A DNA stretch of 64,000 nt from Pandoraea oxalativorans. GTDB lineage: Bacteria > Pseudomonadota > Gammaproteobacteria > Burkholderiales > Burkholderiaceae. Position numbers and translations under genes: made by a program. The DNA is taken from contig NZ_CP011518.2 in the NCBI RefSeq assembly GCF_000972785.3, forward strand, positions 558,001 through 622,000, written 5' to 3'. Shown here in pieces: positions 54,967 to 63,168 of this stretch. The first letter of the stretch is position 1. Every line of letters starts with the position of its first letter. The notes under the pieces were generated by a model. It was not told where the DNA came from and made no database searches. It worked only from the letters and a program-made list of their open reading frames with translations.

Positions 54967-55554
54967 CAAGGGCTCCTGGTTCTTGAAGCGGGACTGCGCT
55001 CGTCCTCGGGACACCCCGCCACTCGGGAGTTGGCCACCGTGGCCAAACCAAGGGCGCGCTGGGGACGGGGGTTTGACGGGTTCAGAGAGATTGCATGGTC
55101 TCGTTTGGCCAGGCCCCCGGACAAGTCTGCAACCATCACGATTTATCAGGACTTCTCATCATTGCCGCGGCTCGCGAGCGGCACGGCGCCGGGGCCGCCC
55201 CTGCCGAGCGAAAGACCTCGCCGGCCCCCGTGCCTCGTCCCGACGCCCCGCCCGGACGTCGAAGCGTCCGGTGAACGACGGCCCCTGTGGGCGAAAAAGG
55301 CACACGGTCAGGGCGGCGTGCCCGTCCACCTGTTTGACGCGTCCGATACACATTGGGCGTCGCAGATCACCGGTTTCGGTCGCGCAAGGGCATAACCGCG
55401 GCGTCCTTATCCGGACCTTGATTCAGCAGGGGACTTGGCCGCGGACATGACACGCCCGCACGCGTGCCCCTCGCGGCGAGGGGCGGCATGCGCATCGCCG
55501 GGCCGGCCTCGGTGAGCGCCGCCCCCTTGGGCGCGGCGCCGCCCGCAGGGGACC
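54967..55554. other. Gap between heptosyltransferase and permease genes
   Basis: About 590 bases. The first 200, including AT-richer sequence near 55130-55160, probably hold the heptosyltransferase promoter on the minus strand. No other gene is seen. Confidence 0.4.
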
Positions 55555-56964
55555 TTACGCGCCACGCGCGGCGCCGGCGGCCGCGCATGTCACGTCTGCG
55601 CCTCGACGCCCACGCCGCCACTGGAGAATCAGCGCCGCGGCGACCACGCATCCGGCCAACGCGCCGGTGGTGAGCATCTCGCAGCGCTGTTCCTCGCGCC
55701 ACACCATCGTCAGCAGAATCGCGCAAATGAAGACGATCACGGCCCACGTGAGCCACGGGTAGAGCCACATCCGAATCGGCAGCTCCACGCCCTCGGCCCG
55801 GAACTTGGCGCGCATGCGCAACTGCGACACCGCAATCACCAAATACACAAACAAACCGATTCCCCCCGTCGTCGACAACAAAAAGCCAAAGACGTACTCC
55901 GGGAGAAAGTAGTTGGCAAACACCATCAGGAAGCCGACGGCCGTCGAGGCAAGCACCGCCGGCCGTGGCGTGCCCCTTGCATCGGTGCGCGTCAGCAGTC
56001 GCGGCGCGTCGCCGCGTGAGGCGAGCGAAAATACCATGCGCGACGCCGTGTAGAGCGCGGAATTGAGCGCACTGGCCACGGCGACCAGAATCAACAAATC
56101 GATCATGAGGCGCGCGCTCGGAATCCCGATCAACTCGAGCGTGCGGTGGTACGCACCGTGCGAGCGAAGCAACGGGTCATCCCAGGCCACCAGCGACGAG
56201 ATGATAAACACGGAGCCCAGGTAAAACAGCAGAATTCGCCAGATCACGGAATTCGTGGCCTTCACGATTTGCGACTTGGGGTTGTCGGACTCGGCCGCCG
56301 CAATGGTGATGATTTCAGTGCCGACGAAGCAGAACATCGTCGCCAACATGGCCGAGAAGATCGCGCCCACCCCGTGCGGCATGAACCCGCCATTCGCTAC
56401 CAGTTTGGACACGCCGGACACCGACGAGAACGGCAGCCACCCCATGATTGCCGCCGCGCCCAGACACAAAAACGCCACAATGGCGGCGACCTTGACCATG
56501 CACAGCCAGAACTCGAACTCGCCGTAGTTCTTCACCGATAACAGATTGCTCAAGGTCAACAGCGACGTGATCCCCAGCGCAAAAACCCAGGTGGGAACCG
56601 CTTGCATCCATGCGTTGAGGATGGAGGCCGCCGCAGTCGCTTCGATCGGAATCACCAAGACCCAAAACCACCAGTAAAGCCAACCAATCGAGAAGCCCGC
56701 CCAACGCCCGATCGCTTTGTCCGCATAGGTCGAGAACGAGCCGCTGTCCGGCATCGCCACGGCCATCTCGCCCAGCATTCGCATCACCAGCCCCACCAAA
56801 GCGCCCGTCAGCGCGTAAGCGATGATGGCCGCCGGCCCGGCGTTCGAGATCGCGATGCCGGCCCCTAGAAAAAGGCCCGCGCCGATGACCCCCCCGATGG
56901 ACATCATCGTGACATGTCGCTGCTTGAGCCCCGAGCTTAAGCGTGCATTCGGTATGTGTTGCAT
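55555..56964 (-). CDS. Amino-acid permease (APC superfamily, GabP-like)
   Basis: This 469-residue inner-membrane protein has about twelve helices. It starts at 56964 with CGGAGACGAA upstream; fifteen residues of upstream frame are rejected. The N-terminus SSGLKQRHVTMMSIGGVIGA, then GLFLGAGIAISNAGPAA, is the conserved first-helix region of the amino-acid transporter group. GEFEFWLCMVKVAAI, MFCFVGTEIITIAAAESDNP and ALNSALYTASRMVFSLASRG are further family signatures. Closest by style to GABA, proline or lysine permeases; substrate not certain. It imports amino acids with protons. Confidence 0.88.
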   Translation of the reverse strand: MQHIPNARLSSGLKQRHVTMMSIGGVIGAGLFLGAGIAISNAGPAAIIAYALTGALVGLVMRMLGEMAVAMPDSGSFSTYADKAIGRWAGFSIGWLYWWFWVLVIPIEATAAASILNAWMQAVPTWVFALGITSLLTLSNLLSVKNYGEFEFWLCMVKVAAIVAFLCLGAAAIMGWLPFSSVSGVSKLVANGGFMPHGVGAIFSAMLATMFCFVGTEIITIAAAESDNPKSQIVKATNSVIWRILLFYLGSVFIISSLVAWDDPLLRSHGAYHRTLELIGIPSARLMIDLLILVAVASALNSALYTASRMVFSLASRGDAPRLLTRTDARGTPRPAVLASTAVGFLMVFANYFLPEYVFGFLLSTTGGIGLFVYLVIAVSQLRMRAKFRAEGVELPIRMWLYPWLTWAVIVFICAILLTMVWREEQRCEMLTTGALAGCVVAAALILQWRRGRRGADVTCAAAGAARGA

Positions 56965-57394
56965 TTCGTCTCCGAGTAACTTTTTTAGGCCACTGCCCCC
57001 CAAACGCATGTCGGGGGAGCACTTGAGCCATATCGGTGCATGCGCAGCGCCGCCTCACGGACAGCCCGCTTGCGCCCGACACCGTCAATCCACGTCGATA
57101 TCGTCGATATTCGCGTCGACCTCGCCGCCCCGGCGTAGTGGCGTAGTGGCGTAGTGGCGGATGCCGGGCCGTGCCACACGCGCGCATTTGGTGACATGGG
57201 CGACATGGGCGACATGAGGCGACGAGCGCCCGGCCCGCCGACCCCGGCCGACCGGCATCCGACTGGCTCAAACCATGGGCGGCGAGGCCACTTTTTAAAG
57301 CATGACCCGTCGCATTGCTTTCGAAATCGTGTCGCGATGCCCGATTTATGAATACAGGGACGCGCCGGTGTTGCGCAGACACGCGCGGCAAGCG
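56965..57394. other. Promoter-side gap with short repeats
   Basis: This stretch is upstream of the permease gene. It contains three 8-bp repeats at 57133-57156 (GCGTAGTG) and a 9-bp repeat of GACATGGGC near 57194-57217. No gene is seen. Confidence 0.45.
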
Positions 57395-58030
57395 ACCCAA
57401 TGACGACGCCGCTCACGTCGTTGCCGCAAGGGGCATACCGCGTGGTGTGAATGCGGCGACGTCGTCGGCCGCGGTGGCCAAGGGCGGTTTTCCAAATGGC
57501 CGGCGCAGCTAACGATACGGCGCGATGCCATTGGCCGTGCACGTCTTAACGAGCCAGTGCAGATTCGCACTGGCCCGGGTGCCGGCGACGGTGCCGGAAA
57601 ACCACCCGCTCGTGCGCCCGATGACGCACGGGCGAATCGCGTTCTCACACAGAGAGAACGCGCGATCGGGCAGGTACCGCTCTCGACGTCGCGCCCCCGC
57701 TTGGGCCACTGTCCCTGCAGGGACTGCCAGGCCCGGCCAAGCGGGCTCGACAGCCCGACGCCGCCCAGGTGTTCGGCGAGGACGCGAGCGCGGTTGCGCA
57801 TGCGCAAGCGTCGACGCTGCCAAGGCTCCCCGGTGGCGCTGTGAGCCGCGACAGCGAATCGCTTGCCGATCAGGGTGGCGCGGCGCGTGACCGGCAGAGC
57901 CGGTGGGCGAGCGGCTTTCGGCTCCGGCTTTCGGCTCCGGCTTTCGGCTCCGGCTTTCGGCACCGGCTGTCGGCACCGACGCCTCTGCCTTGATAACTGC
58001 GCGACGCGCAGGCACCCCGCATCCGAGAGG
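57395..58030 (-). pseudogene. IS66-family TnpC C-terminal remnant
   Basis: A minus-strand frame near 57660-57520 reads ENAIRPCVIGRTSGWFSGTV, then AGTRASANLHWLVKTCTANG. In IS66 TnpC this is ENAIRPFVIGRKNWLFSGTV followed by the C-terminal helical part. The upstream part is scrambled with stops and short repeats. Together with tnpA- and tnpB-like genes at 58194-59017 it marks the site of an old IS66 element. Confidence 0.75.
57913..57977. repeat. Five 13-bp tandem repeats
   Basis: The unit GGCTTTCGGCTCC is repeated five times, the last two copies with small changes (CACC ending). Confidence 0.88.
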
Positions 58031-58193
58031 CACGAGCTAACGCTTTCGGGCCATGCCGTTGTGGGGCTCGTAGGCGTCGATCCTCAGGGCAGCGCCCGAC
58101 GCCACACCGCAAGCGTCAAGCCAAGGCATCTACCGAGGTTTTGCAACCCTTGTCATGCTTATTGGATTTCAGCTTATTGAATTTCAATAAGAC

Positions 58194-58649
58194 ATGAAAA
58201 TGCAAAGCAACGATGGGGTGACAGTGATGCCGCGCACGGCGCGTCGTCGTTTCCGTGCGCAGTTCAAACGGGATCCGGTCGAGCAAACATTGCGCCGGGA
58301 TGTCTCGCCGGCGGCCGTAGCGCTCGCCAACGGCGTAAGTGCAAACCCATTGTCGCGGTGGCGCCGGCTGCATCTTCAGCAAACAACGGCCGCGACGTTC
58401 GTGCCGGTCGAGGTCGTTGAAGCGGCGCGCTCTGCACATGCAACGCCGGTCCGCGCGCCGAGCGGCGAGATCGCGTCGCGGCACGGCGCGACGTGCCTGA
58501 CAACACGCGCTCACGTCGATGCGGCGATACTTCGCACGATCACCTCGCAGGCTCTGGCGCGCGGCGGCACAGCATCGGCATGCCCGCAGGAACATAGATC
58601 CGGCGTGTCGCCGGCGTGGCTGATATGCGTCGCGGCGTCGACGGCCTGA
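58194..58649 (+). pseudogene. IS66 TnpA-like protein, altered C-terminus
   Basis: The TnpA DNA-binding protein is recognisable from MPRTARRRFRAQFKRDPVEQ through SPAAVALANGVSANPLSRWR and TFVPVEVVEAAR. After APSGEIAS the sequence departs from the family and reads into the following gene. The helix-turn-helix is intact, the tail is not. Confidence 0.72.
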
Positions 58650-59017
58650 TGGCCATTGTGCAGTCCAAGCTCGCGAGCAATCCTTACGGCGGCCATGTGT
58701 TCGTTTTACGGAGGCGCCGTGGCGACAGCATCAAACTGCTGTGGTGGGACCGGGACGGATTGTGTCTGCTGTGCAAGCGCCTTGAGCGTGGCCATTTCGT
58801 CTGGCCCCAAGCCTCAGACGGCAGCGTGTATCTGAGCGCCGCACAACTTTCGATGCCGCTCGAAGGCATGGAGTGGCGCCGTCCTCGGCGCAGCGCCGAT
58901 ACACCGGGCCCCCCGGCCGATCGGCTCGTGCCACCCTGGCGGGTCTCGACGCCACGCCGGCGTCTGCAGCCCGCCCGCCGCCCGCCCCGCGGGGCGGGCA
59001 CCTCGGCGTCATGTTGA
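58580..59017 (+). pseudogene. IS66 TnpB with an early TAG stop
   Basis: The frame starting at 58580 reads MPAGT, then TAG at 58595-58597. It continues in frame with VADMRRGVDGLMAIVQSKLA, GGHVFVLRRRRGDSIKLLWW and QASDGSVYLSAAQLSMPLEG, the conserved TnpB body. A single nonsense codon separates the start from an otherwise good frame. The C-terminus after 58900 diverges. Confidence 0.78.
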
Positions 59018-59139
59018 GAAGGCTGATCGGGCACGTGGGACAGGCGGGAGCGCTCGGGCCGTGATCGGCAGGCCCGCCGCCCCTACCGGATCGGGGGCCA
59101 CGGCGCGAGGCCGTGGTGGGTGGATCCCGCGCCAGTAAA

Positions 59140-60024
59140 TTAAAGCCTGTCCAAACGATGAAAATGCGCGTTCCCCATAAATCCTGCCTCCGCGGCTGCT
59201 TGCTGTAACGCCCGCTGGGACGCATCGTCATCGGGCAGGCCCATATTCAGGTAATGCGCCTGCATTTCGTAATAGCTTTGGCCCGCGACAAAGGGCCGGA
59301 CGTAAATCTTCGCCTTCGCGAGCGCCTGACAGAGACACTCATTCTCCGGGGTGGGGGCTGCGCGCATGATCCCGGTCATGATGAGCTCAACGGTATCTCG
59401 ATTGTCACGTAGGAGTTGGGGCGCAGTCTGGGCGAAGTCGGCCAGCTGACGAAGCAGGACGTTTTCGTTGTCGGCGTTGGTGTCCATCCAGCGGGAGCGG
59501 GCGAAGTCGTCCGCCGTCAGCCGGCCCTTGTCGTCTCGGCCGTACGCGTACTCGTGAAAGCATTCCGGGACCAGGGCCAGTCCAATGCTGATCTCGCCGT
59601 GCGGGCCCGCGACCGTCACTTTCGCCATGAACTGCCCGTCTTTGCGCAGTTCCAGCGGCGTGTTCAGCATGCTGACATGCGCCTCCGCCACCATGTGCTC
59701 CAGGAGATACTCGGTGCTTATCCGGAGGTCATACAGCTTGCCCGCCTTGACGAGCTACTCATAGCCTTCCGGCGTGCCGGCGGCGACTTGATACGCGACG
59801 GCGTTCAGAAGTTTTTTCTGGCTGCCGCCCTCACTCAAGCGAAAGATGTGAGAGAGCATGTGCCTGAGCCAGGCGCCTAGCGTCATGTGGGTGAAGTCCT
59901 TGATAAACTGCTTCACGTCTTGCGTTTGGGCGGCCTGTTTTTGAAAGTCCTCAAGGAGCTTGGTCTGCTTGACGTTCAGCGCGAACTACGGCGCGGCTCG
60001 CGAAGAGGTGCCGTGTACGGGCAT
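59140..60024 (-). pseudogene. Dyad-controlled effector-like gene with two in-frame TAG codons
   Basis: A good GGAGGA ribosome site precedes the ATG at 60024. The frame is open for 294 codons except for TAG at codon 13 (59986-59988) and codon 90 (59755-59757). Between and after the stops the protein is coherent: FALNVKQTKLLEDFQKQAAQ, HMTLGAWLRHMLSHIFRLSE and AEAHVSMLNTPLELRKDGQF. The C-terminal 185 residues could start again at 59694. No family is recognised. A perfect dyad promoter lies upstream at 60190-60233. It has either decayed recently by two point changes or is read through. Confidence 0.68.
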
Positions 60025-60189
60025 AGGAAATCCTCCATAAGAAATGCGTTGTCTAAGAATGGAAGGGCACGCCTCGTGTGGCCGAGCCAATGGCGACCAT
60101 CGCCAGCTGCGCGCGCGGCACCGCCCTGTCGAGAAAAACCCGCGGCCTTCGGCGTGAAGTGCCCGATGGCGTTCAGGGGGTGCCCGTTG

Positions 60190-60233
60190 ATTGTCGACGG
60201 AAACGGGCCGCCCGACTTCAGGTGATCACCTGA
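60190..60233 (-). promoter_or_regulatory. Dyad promoter (site 8 of 9)
   Basis: A perfect dyad, TCAGGTG-AT-CACCTGA, lies at 60218-60233. On the minus strand GACAAT lies at 60195-60190 after 22 nt. The start at 60024 is 166 bases on. The promoter is pristine although the gene carries stops. Confidence 0.75.
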
Positions 60234-60239
60234 TTCGGG

Positions 60240-60819
60240 CAATCGGTGCGCCCGGCGCCCCCGGGCCATCGTACGACGGCTTGACGCGCTGGCCGCAGCG
60301 CGGGACGAAGTCGTGCAGCCCTGCGGCGGCGGCGCGCACTCCGTCGCCGCAAGTGCGTGTCGAACGACTTCGCGCAGTCGGTTCGGATCAAGCGGCGGGC
60401 GCCCGCGCTTGCGGGCGGTGAGGGTGGTGCCCGGCACGTCGCCGCGCACGGGCTCCGGGGGTAAGAGGCTAAGAGGTTAAGAGGCTAAGAGGTTAAGGGG
60501 CTCGGGGCTAAGGACAGCGGCCGGCCACTCGGCTTCTTGAACCGGCCGAGTGGGTCGGCATGACGGCTTCACGTGATGCGCCGAACAGTTCGCGCTTATC
60601 GGCGCGCTGTGTCGCTTCTGCCCGATCACGCCGGGTCGTCACGACTCGACGCTCGCCTCACAACGCGTCGCGCTCGGCAAGCCGCCCCTGGGATTCCCAG
60701 CACTGAGCATGCGGGTGCCTTGACGACTTCATTGAACGTTGCGTCCGCAACGTGCGTTTGCGCACGCAAGCGTGCCAATCCAATAGCGACGACGTTAGGA
60801 CCTCGCTGTCTGATCGCTG
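60240..60819. other. Gap with short repeats
   Basis: Frame-switching GC-rich DNA. A minus-strand frame near 60449-60240 (ARKRGRPPLDPNRLREVVRH) might be a regulator relic. No intact gene. Confidence 0.3.
60462..60501. repeat. Five 8-bp tandem repeats
   Basis: TAAGAGGC and TAAGAGGT alternate, with a last TAAGGGGC. This has the same period as the repeats at 48333 and 57133. Confidence 0.9.
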
Positions 60820-61000
60820 AACACACGTCTGCAAAACCTTGAACGTCGAACAAACCTCGCGGCACCGATACGAAACACGAGCTCGGGCGAGACCGGCGGT
60901 GACGGACGGAATCGAAGGCTGTTACCAGCGCCCACGCATCCATGCGTCGATCGGTATTGCCGCCGTGCGATGACGCAGCAATATGACAAGCGACGTGAGC
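60820..61000 (+). pseudogene. IS3-family OrfB C-terminal fragment
   Basis: The DNA from about 60840 to 60990 parallels 4950-5090 (both contain GGTACGAAACACGAGC-like text and end with GATGACG-AGC). It reads as the last part of an IS3 integrase: RYETRARARPA, then a decayed Tyr/Asn segment and IHASIG. Only the tail remains. Confidence 0.55.
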
Positions 61001-61119
61001 GGCTGCACGCGCTAACGCGGCACGCTCACATCCCCCCAACCCTTGTGAGCTGCGCGTCGACGCCAACATCATGCCTGCCAAACGGTGGCTTTTCGAGGCG
61101 CCCGAAGGCGACGAAGTCC

Positions 61120-61869
61120 CTATCGCGACTCCGACTTATCCACGCCCTCGTTCACCTCGCCTGAGGCGCCGGGCGCATCGTAAAGCGCTTGCCAGAACTC
61201 GTTGGTGGCAGGTTTGATGTCCCCCTTTATCTCTTTGGCCTCGCCATCGAACCGTGGCCTCGTGGCATAGTATTCAGGCAGAATGCAGGTGCCCATTAGC
61301 ATTTGCTCCGGTGTCGGCACAATTTTCTTATTCACGACCTTAAAGTCCCACAATACTGCGTTTTTATGATGATGTTTGCTAAGGATCCGCCCGCTTTCCA
61401 ATGCCCCCTCCTTGAATGTACCCGTCAACAAAACCTTTAGTTTCGGATCGAAATAGGTTCCGTCCCCGTCGAGTGCGTTACCGCGCTCTTTCTTGAGTTC
61501 CTCCGGTATGTCGCGCATCGGTTTTTCCCCCTGAGCAGCATCGATTTTCTCGGCGCCACCGTAATGTCGGAAAGCGCTTTGCACAAGTGACGGCGGGCGA
61601 TGAAACGAAGTTGTCGTCTCGGAGACGGAAGCTGTCATCGGGCTGTCGCCCACGCGCGCCTCGTCGCGTTCGCCTGCAGTCGGGTGTGGCTCGGTCGCCG
61701 ACGTTTCGCGCTCGCCACCATTTGTCCTATGGGCCGCGTGGAGCGGGGAAGTTTCCCCCTGGGAGTTCGTTGGCAGGCCATCCCCCCCCTGCGTGGCGCT
61801 TTGGGTGTGCGTTGTGGGCCGCCATGGAGCGCCAAGATCCAACAGGTGAGAAGATCGAAGAATTTTCAT
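61120..61869 (-). CDS. Dyad-controlled effector-like protein, unknown family
   Basis: This 249-residue protein starts at 61869 with AAAGGAAA upstream. The first 100 residues are polar and disordered-looking, rich in Thr, Ser, Gly, His and Pro (MKILRSSHLLDLGAPWRPTT, THTQSATQGG), a typical secreted-effector N-terminus. Residues about 105-235 form a globular domain with ALDGDGTYFDPKLKVLLTGT, HHHKNAVLWDFKVVNKKIVP and MGTCILPEYYATRPRFDGEA. The C-terminus is acidic. A variant dyad promoter lies 286 bases upstream. No recognised family. Confidence 0.66.
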   Translation of the reverse strand: MKILRSSHLLDLGAPWRPTTHTQSATQGGDGLPTNSQGETSPLHAAHRTNGGERETSATEPHPTAGERDEARVGDSPMTASVSETTTSFHRPPSLVQSAFRHYGGAEKIDAAQGEKPMRDIPEELKKERGNALDGDGTYFDPKLKVLLTGTFKEGALESGRILSKHHHKNAVLWDFKVVNKKIVPTPEQMLMGTCILPEYYATRPRFDGEAKEIKGDIKPATNEFWQALYDAPGASGEVNEGVDKSESR

Positions 61870-62154
61870 AACGGTTTCCTTTAATGATATGACGGGGTTT
61901 TCGGTGTCGAACACGACGCGTCGTACTGCCGTTCGCGAATGTCACTGACCTCGGTCAGCGAAGGACAGCCACTTATCAGCCGTGCCGCTCAGTGCGGCTT
62001 GACGCCGGTGCTACACCTCCGACCGTGCAGGTGCAAGTGCCCGAGCCCTCCCAATAGCCTCCCGGGTCGGGGTAAGCGGAACCCCGGGACTGTCGAGAAA
62101 ATGCGTTGGCTTTCGGCTTTTCATGCGCCCGCCGCGCCGGGGGTGCTCACCTCC

Positions 62155-62198
62155 ATTCTCGGCATGGCGGTCCACGCCCATATCGAGTAAACACCTGA
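62155..62198 (-). promoter_or_regulatory. Dyad promoter (site 9 of 9)
   Basis: On the minus strand 62198-62183 reads TCAGGTG-TT-TACTCGA, with three changes in the downstream half. GAGAAT followed by G lies at 62160-62155 after 22 nt. The next gene is at 61869(-). Confidence 0.58.
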
Positions 62199-62333
62199 AG
62201 TGTTGGCCACTAAAAGGGGCCTGCCGCGATAAGGGTCACCCCCGCTTCTAACGCGGAGGGTAACGCCGTACCGATGTCACCCGGCGCGGCAGAAAAAAGC
62301 CGGTGTCGGCAATGACGCCCGGCGGGTGGGCGT
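62199..62333. other. Gap between dyad and partial gene
   Basis: Short GC-rich spacer with no gene. Confidence 0.4.
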
Positions 62334-62740
62334 TTAACACGTTTTCGCGAGGCCCGTCGTGAAGCGGAAGTTCTCTGCGCCGAGGTTCTCGAGCGTCAGC
62401 GAGCGGTTGCGCAACGGATCGTGGATGTCCTTGCATCGGACGATCGGCCCGGCGATCGGTTGCGAGAAGAACAGGATGTAAAGCCCGCCCTCGATCAGAT
62501 TGCGGATCGGCTTCGCATTGCAGCGGTAGAGCTCGATCAGGTACGAAATCGCGTGCAACGTGTCAAACGAGATGCCCGGCGCCTGCGCGAGATTCTCGAC
62601 GATGGCGGGCGCGTGCCCCGGCGGCGCGGCGGTCCGGCCCCACGTCTCGACGGCAAAGTTGCCCGACTTGAAAACGCCCGGCGCGCACAGCTTGAGCGTC
62701 ACGGCATTGGGGCTTGGCGCGCTTGTCACTGACGGGCCCC
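62334..62740 (-). pseudogene. C-terminal fragment of an unknown gene
   Basis: A minus-strand frame reads coherently from about 62720 to its stop at 62334, with APGVFKSGNFAVETWGRTAA, ISFDTLHAISYLIELYRCNA and LIEGGLYILFFSQPIAGPIV. The start is lost in IS3-like DNA. Composition is protein-like and unlike the surrounding noise, so a truncated gene is likely. I recognise no family. Confidence 0.4.
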
Positions 62741-62799
62741 TTGAGGCGCATGCCGAACTCTCGCCCCCCACTTTCGGGGTTCCGGTCCGGTTGCGCCCG

Positions 62800-62960
62800 C
62801 CGCACGCCATTCGGCCTACCCGATGTCGCCCGCCGGTCACAGCGGCCGTGCGTCGCAATGCCCCACCGCTGCGCCACATCCGCCTCCGAGTGAGCACCCT
62901 CCGCGACCGGCTTGAGCGCTTCGGTCCTGAACTCATCCGGATAGCACGTAGGACTCCTAC
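62800..62960 (-). pseudogene. IS3-family OrfA fragment
   Basis: The minus strand reads YPDEFRTEALKPVAEGAHSE followed by ADVAQRWGIAT, the helix-turn-helix of an IS3/IS911 OrfA. Only this part remains. It probably truncated the neighbouring 62334-62740 gene. Confidence 0.65.
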
Positions 62961-63168
62961 CGAGCGCCTCGGATGCGAAAAAAAATGGCTCGACGAGGTC
63001 TACGAAACGCTGCCCCGTCCAAGCGTTGGCACCGAAACCGGCGCTCGCGCGGCGCCGGCGTGTGCCTGTGACGAGATCCCGAGGAAGATGACCGTCACGC
63101 CGATGGCCGCCGCCGCTTGGCGGCGCCGCGGGCCGGCGTGGCACCGCCCTCGCGCGCATGCGATCACG

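Noticed and set aside
59245..59262. TTCAGGTAATGCGCCTG inside the 59140 gene as a dyad site
   Set aside because: It lies within coherent coding sequence and lacks the hexamer at 22-23 nt.
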